In this document: positions 9,474 through 20,437 of the stretch, piece by piece
How positions within the stretch are numbered: the stretch's first letter is position 1
Layout: each line of letters begins with the position of its first letter
Source: Leptospirales bacterium
Lineage (GTDB): Bacteria; Spirochaetota; Leptospiria; Leptospirales; Leptonemataceae
Length of the DNA stretch: 64,000 nucleotides
Reading direction: 5' to 3'
Assembly (NCBI GenBank): GCA_019694655.1
Contig: JAIBBN010000002.1
Span: 434,001 to 498,000, forward strand
The notes under the pieces: model-generated
Database searches by the model: none
What the model was told of the DNA's origin: nothing
Seen by the model: only the letters and a program-made list of their open reading frames with translations
Program-made: the position numbers and the translations under genes

Positions 9474-10403
9474 CTACAGTGCGAAGCCGGCCCAAACGCG
9501 CAGCGTAAGGTAAAGATAGCCGGCCGGAAGACAGAAGAAAATGGCGTCGGCAAGATCAAGCACCCCGCCGTGGCCAGGAATGGTTGAAGCCGAGTCCTTC
9601 ACCCGGGAATCGCGCTTGAGTGCGCTCTCAGCAAGATCGCCAAAAATCGCCAGAAAGGAAAAGAAGAATGCCATGACGCCCATTTCGATTGAGCCAATAG
9701 CGATCGATTGCAAAGGCGCAGGCGCCAGATTGCGCCAGGCCATGGTAAAGCCCAGCGCAACCACCACAGTAAATATCACGCCGCCTACGTAACCCTCGTA
9801 GGTCTTGCGCGGACTGACTTTCAAACCGGCATTGTGACGACCAAACCAGCGGCCAGCAAAGTAGGCGCCGGTATCGCAGGAGATCGGAATCACGATGAAG
9901 AGCACTGTGTAGAACATGCCCTGCGGCAGGGCATAGAGCAAGAGGCCAAAGCTCACGCTGACCACAGTATAGAGCGGGCCAAATACAGTTACGGCGACGC
10001 TGTAGACGGTCCCGTCCAACGGACGCAGCAGTAGCTGCCCAACCATGGCGCAAACCAGCATCAATACTAGAAAAAGAGGCGTGAGCGATTGACCCGGATA
10101 CAAAAAGCCGGCGGCCGCTAGCAGCCAATTGGGCGCCAGATGACCAGCGCTCAACTGCGTCTGCAAGAATTGAGCGTAGGCGCCAAGAATGATCAGCACA
10201 CTGAAGAAGTAGCCAGCAAATCGAAGGGGTCGACCGTCCATGCCCCGGTCAGTGAGCCGGTAGTATTCCGTCAGACCCAGCAGACCAAAGAGCATGATCA
10301 ACGCCAGAAGAAAGACCCAGTGATAGGTATCGAGCCCAAGCGCGGCAAGGGCCAGGGCGCCAAGCGCCAGTCCGGAGAGAATTCTTTTAGCAGTTTCGCC
10401 CAT
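9474..10403 (-). CDS. cdsA: Phosphatidate cytidylyltransferase
   Basis: Integral membrane enzyme making CDP-diacylglycerol from phosphatidic acid and CTP. The 309-residue protein is almost entirely hydrophobic helices. It carries the C-terminal CdsA signature in SALKRDSRVKDSAS followed by PGHGGVLDLADA. Three bases separate it from uppS, and dxr begins within ten bases of its stop, so the genes are tightly coupled. Confidence 0.97.
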   Translation of the reverse strand: MGETAKRILSGLALGALALAALGLDTYHWVFLLALIMLFGLLGLTEYYRLTDRGMDGRPLRFAGYFFSVLIILGAYAQFLQTQLSAGHLAPNWLLAAAGFLYPGQSLTPLFLVLMLVCAMVGQLLLRPLDGTVYSVAVTVFGPLYTVVSVSFGLLLYALPQGMFYTVLFIVIPISCDTGAYFAGRWFGRHNAGLKVSPRKTYEGYVGGVIFTVVVALGFTMAWRNLAPAPLQSIAIGSIEMGVMAFFFSFLAIFGDLAESALKRDSRVKDSASTIPGHGGVLDLADAIFFCLPAGYLYLTLRVWAGFAL

Positions 10404-10406
10404 GAA

Positions 10407-11180
10407 TCAAAGCCCTCCGAATCGACGCTTGCGACTCTGGTACCAAAGCAATGCCTGCACCAGATGTTGCTCTGTGAAATCGGGCCAGAGCGTATCCGTC
10501 ACGTAAATTTCAGCGTAGGCCGATTGCCAGAGCAGGAAATTGGAGATGCGCCATTCGCCTCCCGGCCGCACCAGAAGATCCACGGGCGGCAGCGGATAGG
10601 TATAAAGGTGGCGCTCCAATTCCCGGGCGCTGATAGGTGCGAAGGCCTTCTTGTGCTGTCCCTGCTCTAGAGCCTGCAATCGAAGTTGAAGTACGGAGCT
10701 GGCAGCGTGCAGTATTTCAGCCTGCGAACCATAGTTTACGCAGAAATTGACTGTAAGCCGTTTGTGACGCCTCGTCATTTCGAGGACACGCTCGACTCGT
10801 CTGCGGTTTTCAGTCGGCAGCCGCGACAGGTCGCCCGAGGCCATGACTCGAATCTTGAGATCCATGCATAGCTGTAGCCGGGACTCAAAAAACTCGTTCA
10901 TCAGTCGCCAGATGGCTTTGACCTCTGTCTTCGGTCGACGCCAGTTCTCGGTACTGAAGACGTAGAGCGAAACTGACGGAACTCGGAGCTCAATAAAGAA
11001 ATCAAGGAGTCTCGTGAGCGTTTCGCCGCCAGCTCGATGGCCCTCCGATCGACTCAAACCACGGCTGGTTGCCCACCGTCCGTTGCCATCCAGAATAATG
11101 GCGACGTGCCGGGGCCGCGCGCCGTTATCCGTTCCGAGGAGTAACTGCTGCGCTTGTTGGCGCGCTGGCGAGAGTTCCAT
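10407..11180 (-). CDS. uppS: Isoprenyl transferase (undecaprenyl diphosphate synthase)
   Basis: Cis-prenyltransferase extending farnesyl diphosphate with IPP units to the C55 carrier lipid for peptidoglycan and O-antigen. The 257-residue protein shows the family signature AIILDGNGRWA with the catalytic Asp, then GHRAGGE, the YVFSTENW motif, and the C-terminal DLLVRPGGEWRISNFLLWQ signature. It lies between frr and cdsA, the usual bacterial order. Confidence 0.97.
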   Translation of the reverse strand: MELSPARQQAQQLLLGTDNGARPRHVAIILDGNGRWATSRGLSRSEGHRAGGETLTRLLDFFIELRVPSVSLYVFSTENWRRPKTEVKAIWRLMNEFFESRLQLCMDLKIRVMASGDLSRLPTENRRRVERVLEMTRRHKRLTVNFCVNYGSQAEILHAASSVLQLRLQALEQGQHKKAFAPISARELERHLYTYPLPPVDLLVRPGGEWRISNFLLWQSAYAEIYVTDTLWPDFTEQHLVQALLWYQSRKRRFGGL

Positions 11181-11194
11181 GGCGCGCTCGCCGC

Positions 11195-12497
<1,303 letters not shown>

Positions 12498-13094
12498 TCA
12501 GCCGATCTGGAAGCGAGCGTAGCGCGCAACCGTGATATTCTCGCCGAAACGCGAGATGTAGTCCTTTAGTAGATCCTGCACCGTCATTTTGGGATCTTTT
12601 ATGAAGGCCTGCTCCAGAAGCGCCACTTCGGACATGAACTTCTTGATTTTGCCTTCGAGGATTTTGTCAATCTGCTCCGGTTTTTTCCCTTCTTTCAGCA
12701 GTTGCTCGCGAATAATTTCCTTTTCCTTGTCAATCACGGCGCTGTCGACATCCTCAGCGCGCAGCGCCAGTGGATTGGCCGCTGCAATTTGCATGGCCAC
12801 ATCGCGTCCTAGCGCCTCAAATTCGTCGTTCTTGGCGACGAAATCGGTTTCGCAGTTGAGTTGCAGCAGCACGCCGATCGAACCGCCGCCGTGAATATAG
12901 CTGAATACGCGACCGACAGACGTATCTCGATCCATGCGTTTTGCGGCGCGTGCGAGTCCCTTTTTGCGCAGGCTTTCTGCGGCTTTGTCCAGGTCCCCCG
13001 AACTTTCAATCAGAGCATTCTTGCAGTCCATCATTCCTGCGCCGGTCATATCGCGCAGTTGTTTGATGGAGTCCGCCTTTACTTCTACTGCCAT
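12498..13094 (-). CDS. tsf: Elongation factor Ts (compact form)
   Basis: Nucleotide exchange factor for EF-Tu. The N-terminal UBA-like part shows KQLRDMTGAGMMDCKNAL and the EF-Tu contact segment contains NCETDFVAKNDEF. At 198 residues it is much shorter than the E. coli protein of about 283, a compact form seen in several phyla. The ATG has a GGGAAGG ribosome site. It lies 37 bases after rpsB and 3 before pyrH. Confidence 0.97.
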   Translation of the reverse strand: MAVEVKADSIKQLRDMTGAGMMDCKNALIESSGDLDKAAESLRKKGLARAAKRMDRDTSVGRVFSYIHGGGSIGVLLQLNCETDFVAKNDEFEALGRDVAMQIAAANPLALRAEDVDSAVIDKEKEIIREQLLKEGKKPEQIDKILEGKIKKFMSEVALLEQAFIKDPKMTVQDLLKDYISRFGENITVARYARFQIG

Positions 13095-13131
13095 ACTACC
13101 AACCTTCCCCTACTGCTTGCCCTGCAGCGGC

Positions 13132-14007
13132 TTACTCAGCAACTGCCGGCTCGCCTTCCGGGGCCGGCGTCGCTGCCGCCGGTTGCGCGCCGCGCACCGG
13201 CTCGTCGGGAATAAATTCACCCGTCTCGTCGTACTCGCCTTTGTACTTCATCGAATCGACGCGGAGCGAATCGCTATCCATCGTAGCATCATCGTCTGTA
13301 AACTCGGCGCCCGATACGATGCCCTGCGTTCCCTCAATGACCGCATCGGCCATCGTTTGCAAGAAGAGCGAAATTGCGCGAATGGCGTCGTCGTTGCCTG
13401 GAATCGGATAGTCGATTTCGTCCGGGTTGCAGTTGGAATCAACTACAGCAAAGATCTTACAGCCCATCTTGCGGCCTTCCTGGATCGCAATGCTTTCTTT
13501 GCTTGGATCGATCACAAAGAGAATCTCTGGAATGCCGAGCATATCCTTGATGCCGGCCAGGTTCTTGCGCAGTTTTTCCAACTCGCGTCGAAGCTCCAGG
13601 GCTTCCTTCTTGGTGCGGGCTTCTTGCTCAAAGCTGCCGGTTTCCTCCATGGACTCCAGGCGCTTCATCCGGGCGATGGATTTCTTCACGGTAGCCCAGT
13701 TCGTCAAAAGACCGCCAGGCCAGCGGTTATTTATGTAGAACATGCCGCAGCGCTGGGCCTCGCGCTCAATGGCGCTGCGGGCCTGCTTTTTCGTGCCAAT
13801 GAAGAGCACTTTCTCGCCGCGGTGGGTGTATTCGCGCAGAGCCTCGTAGGCCTGCTTGGCGAGCTGCACCGTCTTTTGCAGATCGATGATATGGATGCCA
13901 TTGCGCGCCGTGAAGATATAGGGCGCCATTTTCGGATTCCACTTTCGAGTCTGGTGTCCGAAATGTACGCCCGCCTCGAGCAGGTTCTTCATGGAAATGG
14001 TCGACAT
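13132..14007 (-). CDS. rpsB: Small ribosomal subunit protein S2
   Basis: Component of the 30S head/body junction. From the ATG at 14007 the protein has 291 residues. The start is chosen because [15 protein letters not shown] begins the conserved domain and a GAGGA site lies upstream; a longer frame to 14058 would read into the DUF4321 gene. [11 protein letters not shown] and LFVIDPSKE are conserved S2 segments. The C-terminus carries an acidic, then Pro/Ala/Glu-rich tail of about 50 residues beyond the usual fold. Confidence 0.97.
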   Translation of the reverse strand: MSTISMKNLLEAGVHFGHQTRKWNPKMAPYIFTARNGIHIIDLQKTVQLAKQAYEALREYTHRGEKVLFIGTKKQARSAIEREAQRCGMFYINNRWPGGLLTNWATVKKSIARMKRLESMEETGSFEQEARTKKEALELRRELEKLRKNLAGIKDMLGIPEILFVIDPSKESIAIQEGRKMGCKIFAVVDSNCNPDEIDYPIPGNDDAIRAISLFLQTMADAVIEGTQGIVSGAEFTDDDATMDSDSLRVDSMKYKGEYDETGEFIPDEPVRGAQPAAATPAPEGEPAVAE

Positions 14008-14014
14008 AGTTTTC

Positions 14015-14260
14015 TTAGTTCCTCGTGTATCGATAGAAGAACCAGCCGGCAAGGCCAAGACCCAGGAGGGCGCCCGGCGTCAGCTGCAGTTCCAAACGCT
14101 TCAGCAGATAAAAGTCCTCAATTGTTACGGGGCTCCCAAAGAGCTCAACATTCAACCAGCCGAATCCAAAGACCTGTTCTAGAAGCGAGCCCAGGGCCGC
14201 TCCCAGGAACATGCTGAGGAGGCAGGCCAGGATCACAAATGCGATCGGCAGCTTCCCCAT
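14015..14260 (-). CDS. Small membrane protein, DUF4321-like
   Basis: An 81-residue protein with an N-terminal hydrophobic helix (residues 5-30) and a C-terminal one (about 60-77) ending in YRYTRN. The layout GSLLEQ, then GWLN, a short soluble loop, and a final [13 protein letters not shown] helix resembles the DUF4321 family of small membrane proteins known from spirochaetes and clostridia. Function is unknown. It lies 7 bases upstream of rpsB and looks like the first gene of the long minus-strand operon. The 119 bases in front show no convincing promoter. Confidence 0.7.
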   Translation of the reverse strand: MGKLPIAFVILACLLSMFLGAALGSLLEQVFGFGWLNVELFGSPVTIEDFYLLKRLELQLTPGALLGLGLAGWFFYRYTRN

Positions 14261-14379
14261 GCCGGATTCCTCTCACCGACGTCAGTTTTCAGAACTGAAC
14301 GACGCTGATCGAGCCTTCGAAAGCTATTTCGTTGGCTCAGAACGGCCAGGATTGTGATTCTGCAACCGGCGTCAATCAA

Positions 14380-14781
14380 TTAGCCCCTGGCCTCCAGCCG
14401 TGGTAGCAAGCAGAGCTCGGCCAGACCGCTGCCGGCATCGAGCACCATTGTGGATTCGTTGCTCAAAGCCGATACAGCCTCACGCGCAAGCCAGCCTGGA
14501 AGGTCGCGCAGCCGCTTCAACTCCAGCGAGCGCTCCAGCTCCTCGCGCCCAAACGCCGATATCTCGGCCACGATATCACGCAGGCAAGGCCATAGTTCGG
14601 CAAACGCGTCCGAAGCGGCCGTCCGCTCGAAAAGGTCCTGCAATCGTTGCACGCTGGCGGCGCCGGTAACTGCCAGATCGCCCCTCTTCAATGCCAACTG
14701 GAGAGCCAGATTGAGCGAACGGCCCTCAGGTCCAGCCAGAGCTAACATTCCCATCGCACCAAGATAGATGCGCTCCTTCAC
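14380..14781 (-). CDS. PIN-like protein with degenerate active site, partner of RHH protein
   Basis: A 133-residue protein starting at GTG and overlapping the RHH gene by 4 bases (GTGA). Its predicted alternation resembles a small VapC-type PIN domain: a first strand YLGAMGML, a helix containing QDLFER, a helix containing LAREAVSAL, and a late strand MVLDAG. PIN nucleases normally carry Asp, Glu, Asp and Asp at these places. Here the first is Gly8, the second Asp49, the third Glu101, and the fourth is Gly117 or a shifted Asp115. RNase activity is therefore doubtful. The PIN assignment is by eye and moderate; the operon layout is that of a toxin-antitoxin pair. Confidence 0.55.
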   Translation of the reverse strand: MKERIYLGAMGMLALAGPEGRSLNLALQLALKRGDLAVTGAASVQRLQDLFERTAASDAFAELWPCLRDIVAEISAFGREELERSLELKRLRDLPGWLAREAVSALSNESTMVLDAGSGLAELCLLPRLEARG

Positions 14782-15017
14782 CCGCGCTGCGCCTCGCGCC
14801 GCAATTGAGCCTGCTGCTCCAGCGAGAGCGGCGGCCGATGAATCAAGCTCTCAAGGGCGCGTAGCGAAGCATAGGCCCCGGCCGGTTGATGCACGCTGAG
14901 CAGCGCCGAACGCAGCACCTCCGCCGCCGGGCGACCTTGCTTTGCCGAGATTTGATCGAGCAGCAGTCGCTCTTCCTCAGTCAGCAGCATCTGGAAGCGC
15001 TCCGCCCGTCTTGGCAT
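14778..15017 (-). CDS. Ribbon-helix-helix protein, antitoxin-like
   Basis: A 79-residue protein with the RHH pattern in its first 45 residues: strand RFQMLLT, then helix EEERLLLDQISAKQ, a turn at GRP, and helix AAEVLRSALL. This fold binds operator DNA as a dimer and is common in antitoxins. The C-terminal half is charged and could clamp a partner. The ATG has an AAGGA ribosome site. It is followed by an overlapping PIN-like gene. Autoregulation is expected from the family, but no clear operator repeat was identified upstream. Confidence 0.65.
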   Translation of the reverse strand: MPRRAERFQMLLTEEERLLLDQISAKQGRPAAEVLRSALLSVHQPAGAYASLRALESLIHRPPLSLEQQAQLRREAQRG

Positions 15018-15134
15018 GGGGAATCCTTCAGCAGCATTGCTCGGCAGTCAAGCAGCCGACGCCACCGCGTCCCGACCGAAGGTTGACTTTTTTTGTTTGC
15101 CCGCAGGGCTACGCTGCCGGCATTCCAGAGTCGA

Positions 15135-16127
15135 ATGTCCCTCGCCTTCCTTGTCGCGGCCTGTCTCCTGCTGGCGCTGCTTATCGGCCACTACGGATTG
15201 CCGGAGAAGGCGCTGCCGATGCCGCCTGCGCCAGACCCGGAACATATGCTGGAAGGCGCCGCGCCCTGGCGCTTCGAGGGCAAGAGCGGCATTGCCTTTC
15301 TGGTCATTCATGGCTACGGCGGCAGTCCCTTCAACGTACGACCGCTTGGGGAATTCCTCCATAGTTTGGGCCATACTGCAATTGGACCACTGCTGCCCGG
15401 CCACGGTACGCGCATCGAGGACCTGGCGCGTACCCGCTTCCAGCATTGGGAGAGTTACATCGAACGAATGTATCTCGAAGAACGGTCGCGTTACCGCAAA
15501 CTATTTCTGGTTGGATTTTCCATGGGCGGCGCCGTTGCCCTGCGCATTGCATCGCGGCATGCCGATACCTTTCGACCGGCTGGACTGATTACCATCAGCA
15601 GTCCCGTTTTCTTTAATGGCTTCTTCAATGGCCGCCTCATCTTCCATCAGCCTACAATGCCACTGACCGGCTTGATCAAGATCTTTCAGCCCATTCTTCG
15701 TCTGGAGCGCAACCGACCTGGACAGGTGGAGCGCCTCAATCCCTGGGTCGGCTACCGTTACCAGCACGCCCTGGCCGCGCTGCACAGTTTCAAGCGCGCA
15801 CTGCCCGCCGTGCGAGCTGGGCTGGGCAGAATTCATGCCCCCTATTGCTCGATCATGGCAGCCAATGACCGGACAGTGAGCGCCGAAAACCAGGCCTACA
15901 TATACAATCGAATTCAGAGTCGTGAAAAGCGCGCTTTGATGTTTATCCTGCCTCCCGATCTTTCCACCATGCATACTTTGCTCACACACGAGCGCGCTCG
16001 CGATCGCGTGTTCCGTTTCCTTCAATCATTCATTGATGAAACCTTGAACGCTGATTCCGCCCCGCGACCTGCGCCGAAGGGCTGGAAATTTCCGCGTCTG
16101 CGGCGCGGCAAATTGACAGCGATATAG
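15135..16127 (+). CDS. Alpha/beta hydrolase, membrane-anchored esterase-like
   Basis: A hydrolase of the carboxylesterase/monoacylglycerol-lipase type. From the ATG at 15135 (330 residues) it begins with a hydrophobic signal anchor, then HGYGGSPFNVRPL and LPGHG. The nucleophile elbow GFSMGG places Ser at about 129, the candidate acid is in AANDRTVS, and the candidate base is His in MHTLLTHERA. A TTG at 15093 would add 14 residues. A TTGACT box at 15083 may mark a promoter, but no good -10 lies at 16-18 bases. Substrate unknown. Confidence 0.8.
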   Translation: MSLAFLVAACLLLALLIGHYGLPEKALPMPPAPDPEHMLEGAAPWRFEGKSGIAFLVIHGYGGSPFNVRPLGEFLHSLGHTAIGPLLPGHGTRIEDLARTRFQHWESYIERMYLEERSRYRKLFLVGFSMGGAVALRIASRHADTFRPAGLITISSPVFFNGFFNGRLIFHQPTMPLTGLIKIFQPILRLERNRPGQVERLNPWVGYRYQHALAALHSFKRALPAVRAGLGRIHAPYCSIMAANDRTVSAENQAYIYNRIQSREKRALMFILPPDLSTMHTLLTHERARDRVFRFLQSFIDETLNADSAPRPAPKGWKFPRLRRGKLTAI

Positions 16128-16210
16128 CGTTCAACGGCAAAGTGAACGAAGCTCGACCTGACTTGCCCGATCCCGCTTGCCGCCGCCCCTCTATCTCGAA
16201 ACCTGGCGAA

Positions 16211-17803
16211 ATGAAGCACTGCATTGTCGTTGCAGACAAGTTTGATCCGGAAGGCGTGGCTCGACTTCGCCAGCAGTCAGGCCTGGAAGTGCTTTATGAT
16301 GGCGGCTACAGTCGCGATCGCCTGCTGGAAATCATGCCGCAGGCGCAGGGACTGATCATTCGCTCGGCAACACGCGTGGATGCCGCGCTTCTGGAGCGCG
16401 CGCCAAACTTGAAGATTGTCATACGCGCCGGCGTAGGCGTAGACAATATCGATATTCTGGAGAGTTCGCGCCGCGGCGTCATCGTAATGAACGCTCCGGG
16501 CGGCAATACTGTCTCCACTGCGGAGCAGGCTCTGGCGCTGCTCTTTGCCCTGGCGCGCAAGACGCCGCAGGCCAATGCCTCGATGAAGCAGGGAAAATGG
16601 GAAAAGAGCAAGTTTGTCGGCGTTGAACTGACCGGCAAGACCCTGGGCGTTGTCGGTCTTGGCCGGATCGGAAAGGAGGTCGTCAAGCGCGCCCGCGGGC
16701 TGCAAATGAATGTCGTTGGCTATGATCCCTATATACCGCCGGCCAACCTGAGCCATCTTGAAATTGATATCGTCGCTCTGGAGGAGCTGCTGGCGCAGTC
16801 GGACTTTGTAACGGTGCATACTCCGCTGACCGACGCCACGCGCGGTCTGGTCAATTTGCAAAACCTGGCTCGCCTGAAAGACGGCGTGCGACTGATCAAC
16901 TGCGCGCGCGGCGGAATTTACGAGGAAGCCGCGCTGGCCGAGGGATTGCGCAGCGGCAAAATCGCCGCCGTGGCGCTGGATGTTTTTTCGGAGGAGCCTC
17001 CGCCGTCCGGGTTTGCTCTTACCGAGATGGAAAATTGTATAATGACGCCCCATCTTGGAGCGTCGACCGGCGATGCCGAATTCGCCGTAGCCATGGAGTC
17101 GGTGGACCAGCTCATCGAATACTTTGAGCGCGGCATTGCTCGCAATGCCTTGAATTTTCCGACGGTCGATCCGGAGGCTATGGACTACCTGAAGCCCTTC
17201 TTCCAGGGCGGAGAGAAAGTAGGTCGCATGCTGGCGCACATGCTTCCCGGCGATCTGGCCAGCGTGCAAATCGACTACTGTGGAGAAGTTGCAAACTTTG
17301 CCACCCAGCCGGTAAGCACGGCCATACTCTGTGGCGCACTCAGCGTTGCCATGGGCGATGAAGTGAATTTCGTCAATGCGCCCGTTTTTGCTCGCGACCG
17401 CGGCATTCAATTGCAGGAGAACAAGAAAGCTGCCGAGCGTGGATTCTCCAGCTATGTGCACGTCCGCTTCTCCACGTCGCGCGGTCAGAGTACAGAGAGC
17501 AAATTTACTAGCGTCAATCGCGAACCGCTGGTTTTTTCGATGTTTGGCCTGCCCATCGAGTTCAAGCCGGATGGCATCATGTTACTGGTTACCAATCGCG
17601 ATGTGCCGCGCGTTGTTGGCACGCTTGGAAATTTCCTGGGCGATCTCAATATCAACATTGCCCATCTCGAGCTCAGTCGCGACGACAAAGGCGGCACGGC
17701 CTATTGCATGATGACCGTGGACGACCTGCTGAGCCCGGAGGCGCTGGCAAAGCTGCGCGGCCTGGACAATATCCTGAACGCGGTGCAGCTGGATCTGCGC
17801 TGA
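16211..17803 (+). CDS. serA: D-3-phosphoglycerate dehydrogenase
   Basis: First step of serine synthesis, oxidising 3-phosphoglycerate with NAD. From the ATG at 16211 it has 530 residues, the length of long SerA proteins with an intervening ASB domain and a C-terminal ACT domain. The nucleotide motif is GVVGLGRIGKEV, the signature DFVTVHTPLT and the GGIYEEAAL segment follow, and catalytic Arg (INCARGG), Glu (SEEPP) and His (MTPHLGAST) are present. The ACT-like end spans MLLVTNRDVPRVVGT to the terminus. A GTG at 16142 would add 23 residues that do not match the family. Confidence 0.96.
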   Translation: MKHCIVVADKFDPEGVARLRQQSGLEVLYDGGYSRDRLLEIMPQAQGLIIRSATRVDAALLERAPNLKIVIRAGVGVDNIDILESSRRGVIVMNAPGGNTVSTAEQALALLFALARKTPQANASMKQGKWEKSKFVGVELTGKTLGVVGLGRIGKEVVKRARGLQMNVVGYDPYIPPANLSHLEIDIVALEELLAQSDFVTVHTPLTDATRGLVNLQNLARLKDGVRLINCARGGIYEEAALAEGLRSGKIAAVALDVFSEEPPPSGFALTEMENCIMTPHLGASTGDAEFAVAMESVDQLIEYFERGIARNALNFPTVDPEAMDYLKPFFQGGEKVGRMLAHMLPGDLASVQIDYCGEVANFATQPVSTAILCGALSVAMGDEVNFVNAPVFARDRGIQLQENKKAAERGFSSYVHVRFSTSRGQSTESKFTSVNREPLVFSMFGLPIEFKPDGIMLLVTNRDVPRVVGTLGNFLGDLNINIAHLELSRDDKGGTAYCMMTVDDLLSPEALAKLRGLDNILNAVQLDLR

Positions 17804-17971
17804 GCCACTCGGCGCCGCATCGCCACTGAGATCGGAGCGCGGGGCCCGCGCGACATAAGGCGCGAAGCAGGTACAGGATTTAACTTCCAGCAGGGCCAGC
17901 AGACTCTTTTGGAAGCCATTGAAGCGACGTAATACGTTCCACAAGAAACCCCCGGAGCGGCCGACCCAAAC

Positions 17972-18001
17972 AAAAAGCCGGCCCCAGGGGACCGGCCTTT
18001 T
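17972..18001. terminator. Bidirectional rho-independent terminator between serA and pckG
   Basis: Stem GCCGG-CCCC pairs with GGGG-ACCGGC around a minimal loop, flanked by AAAAA on the left and TTTT on the right, so it can stop transcripts from both convergent sides. The 168 bases between serA and this hairpin show no gene or other signal I can support. Confidence 0.8.
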
Positions 18002-18033
18002 GCGCATCCGTGCTCCGCTGTGCGCCCTGGAGC

Positions 18034-19938
18034 TCAGCGCACGGCAAGCTCCTCGCCGTAGCGCTCCGGCGCCAGCTCCCAGCGCGCCGGCGAGCGCCAC
18101 AAACTGGACAGAATCAGTTCACGCATCGCGATGAATTCTTTAGGCAGTCGGTCATAGAGCTTTTCAAAGAGCTCTTCGTGCATCAGCACCTCCTGCTTCC
18201 ATAACTCACGATCTACAGTCATCAGCTGGTTGAATCGCTCACGGCTGAAATCCAGTCCGCTCCAGTCAATATCCTCGTAACGCGGCATCCAGCCCAGCGG
18301 AGATTCAATTCCAGAGGCGCGACCATTGACACGATCCACCACCCACTTCAGCACGCGCATATTGTCGCCAAAGCCTGGCCACATGAACTTGCCATTCTCG
18401 TCTTTGCGAAACCAGTTCACACAGAAGATGCGCGGAGGGTTGGGCAGTCCGCGTCCCATTTGCAGCCAGTGATTGAAATAGTCGCCCATGTGGTAGCCAC
18501 AGAAAGGCAACATAGCAAACGGATCCCGCCGCACCTGGCCGATAGTACCGGCGGCGGCGGCAGTCATTTCTGATCCAATAGTGGCCGCAAGGTAGACGCC
18601 AAAGTTCCAGTTTACGGCCTGATAGACCAGAGGGACCGTGCTGGCGCGACGTCCGCCAAAGATAAAGGCTGAGATCGGGACGCCCTTGGGGTCTTCCCAG
18701 GCTGGATCAATGGAAGGACATTGCGAGGCCGGCGCGGTAAAGCGCGCGTTGGGATGCGCCGCCTTGCGACCGCTTTCCTTTGCAATCTGCGGGGTCCACT
18801 TCTGTCCCTGCCAGTCAGTCAATTCCGGCGGCGCCTCGTCGGTCATCTCTTCCCACCAGACATCTCCGTCCGGGGTCAGAGCGACGTTGGTGAAAATGGA
18901 ATTGGCTTTGATGCTATCCATCGCGTTGGGGTTCGACTTGTACGAGGTGCCGGGCGCAACGCCAAAGTAGCCGGCTTCCGGGTTGATCGCATAGAGTCGC
19001 CCGTCGCTGCCCTGCTTGATCCAGGCAATGTCGTCGCCGACGGTTGTTACCTTCATGCGGCTCAGCGGGCCCGGCGGTATCAACATCGCGAAGTTCGTCT
19101 TTCCACAGGCGCTGGGGAAAGCCGCCGCAACGTAGTTCTTCTCCCCGCCCGGCTGCTCAACGCCAAGGATCAACATGTGTTCCGCAAGCCATCCCTCATC
19201 CCGCCCCATCGTTGAGGCGATGCGCAAGGCGAAGCACTTCTTACCAAGGAGAGCATTGCCGCCATAGCCGCTGCCATAGGACCAGATTTCCCGGTCCTCC
19301 GGGAAATGTACTATGTACTTGTTGTCTTTATTGCAGGGCCATGGAACGTCCCTTTGGCCCTGCGCCAGCGGCATACCAACGCTGTGCAGACAGGGAACAA
19401 AATCGTTATTGCCCATCACATCCCAGACCTTGCGGCCCATGCGGGTCATGATCTTCATATTAACGGCAACGTAGGGCGAATCGCTCAACTCCACGCCGAT
19501 TTGCGCGATATCCGATCCCAGAGGCCCCATGCTGAAAGGCACAACGTACAGAGTGCGCCCGCGCATTGCGCCGCGGAACAATCCGTTGAGCGTAGCGCGC
19601 ATTTCGGAGGGCTCGATCCAATTGTTAGTGGGGCCGGCATCCTGCCGGCGACGCGAACAGATGAACGTACGATCCTCGACGCGAGCTACATCGCCTGGAT
19701 CAGAAAATGCCAGATAGCTATTGGGACGCTTGGCGGGATTCAGGCGGACAAATGTGCCGTGTTCGACCATGCTCTCGCACATCGATTTCCATTCGGCGTC
19801 GCTGCCATCGCACCAGTGCACTTGATCTGGCTGACAAAGATCTACTACTTGATGGAACCACGCTTTGAATTTCTCGTTCTTGACGTATTCCGGGACTGCA
19901 AAACGTTCCGGAACTGTGCTGGCATTGCTTGCGCTCAT
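18034..19938 (-). CDS. pckG: Phosphoenolpyruvate carboxykinase (GTP)
   Basis: Converts oxaloacetate and GTP to PEP, CO2 and GDP for gluconeogenesis, which fits an organism living on fatty acids. From the ATG at 19938 it has 634 residues. The P-loop FPSACGKTN includes the hyper-reactive Cys of GTP-type enzymes, and [20 protein letters not shown] and [19 protein letters not shown] are family segments. The start is chosen for an AAGAGG ribosome site eight bases upstream; a frame extending to 19989 has none. Confidence 0.97.
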   Translation of the reverse strand: MSASNASTVPERFAVPEYVKNEKFKAWFHQVVDLCQPDQVHWCDGSDAEWKSMCESMVEHGTFVRLNPAKRPNSYLAFSDPGDVARVEDRTFICSRRRQDAGPTNNWIEPSEMRATLNGLFRGAMRGRTLYVVPFSMGPLGSDIAQIGVELSDSPYVAVNMKIMTRMGRKVWDVMGNNDFVPCLHSVGMPLAQGQRDVPWPCNKDNKYIVHFPEDREIWSYGSGYGGNALLGKKCFALRIASTMGRDEGWLAEHMLILGVEQPGGEKNYVAAAFPSACGKTNFAMLIPPGPLSRMKVTTVGDDIAWIKQGSDGRLYAINPEAGYFGVAPGTSYKSNPNAMDSIKANSIFTNVALTPDGDVWWEEMTDEAPPELTDWQGQKWTPQIAKESGRKAAHPNARFTAPASQCPSIDPAWEDPKGVPISAFIFGGRRASTVPLVYQAVNWNFGVYLAATIGSEMTAAAAGTIGQVRRDPFAMLPFCGYHMGDYFNHWLQMGRGLPNPPRIFCVNWFRKDENGKFMWPGFGDNMRVLKWVVDRVNGRASGIESPLGWMPRYEDIDWSGLDFSRERFNQLMTVDRELWKQEVLMHEELFEKLYDRLPKEFIAMRELILSSLWRSPARWELAPERYGEELAVR

Positions 19939-20007
19939 CAATATACCTCTTACCGGAACTACAGAGCGGTTTTCCGTCCGGCGCTGCAAGCGAAAAGCCC
20001 GGCAGAC

Positions 20008-20352
20008 TCAGGCGAAGTTGGCGATGCCCTCTTCAAGCGTAGCATATTGATCGTAGATGCCGTCCAGTCCGAGGTATTGCAGCAAGCGTCGAATGGCTGG
20101 CTGCAGTCCGCAGAGTTTCAAGTCGCCGCGAAGATCGCGAACTTGCTGCCCTGCGGACATGATGGCGCCAATTCCACTGCTGGAGACGTATGCCAGCTGT
20201 TTGCAATCGAGCAAGATTCTTCGCGAGCCGCCCTTGAGCAGTGCAATCAGCTCCGATTCTAACTTGAAGGATGCCTCTGAATCGAAGTTCCCGACCAGAG
20301 AGACCACGGTGATTGCGCCATGCAATTCCGTAGAAATGCTGTACTTTTCCAA
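20008..20352 (-). CDS. STAS-domain anti-sigma factor antagonist-like protein
   Basis: A 114-residue single STAS domain of the SpoIIAA/RsbV type, which binds partner-switch kinases and is released by Ser phosphorylation. The candidate site is in YVSSSGIGAI (Ser58 or Ser59). The start codon is TTG with a GGGAG site. It lies after the flgE terminator and 69 bases before pckG. No HPK-type kinase or PP2C phosphatase gene is nearby, so the partners are elsewhere. Confidence 0.88.
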   Translation of the reverse strand: MEKYSISTELHGAITVVSLVGNFDSEASFKLESELIALLKGGSRRILLDCKQLAYVSSSGIGAIMSAGQQVRDLRGDLKLCGLQPAIRRLLQYLGLDGIYDQYATLEEGIANFA

Positions 20353-20382
20353 ACGATCGCGCTCCCTGCAGAGTCAGGGCAT

Positions 20383-20414
20383 AAAAAAACCCGGCTGCCG
20401 TCGAGCCGGGTTTT
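20383..20414 (-). terminator. Rho-independent terminator after fliK-flgD-flgE
   Basis: On the minus strand the sequence reads AAAACCCGGCT, a 7-base loop, AGCCGGGTTTT and further T residues: an 11-base perfect stem with a T tract, 24 bases after the flgE stop. The A-rich left side could also work weakly in the other direction. Confidence 0.92.
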
Positions 20415-20437
20415 CAATTATCGACGAGAAGCCGACC

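Noticed and set aside
12934-14217. A 427-codon plus-strand open frame
   Set aside because: It is the antisense shadow of tsf, rpsB and the DUF4321 gene, all strongly conserved on the minus strand.
15083-15115. TTGACT and TACGCT as a promoter for the alpha/beta hydrolase
   Set aside because: The spacing is 21 bases, too long for a standard sigma-70 promoter, and no better -10 is present; left as a remark only.
16277-17461. A 394-codon minus-strand open frame
   Set aside because: It lies fully inside serA in antisense; its length reflects the GC-rich codon bias of serA.
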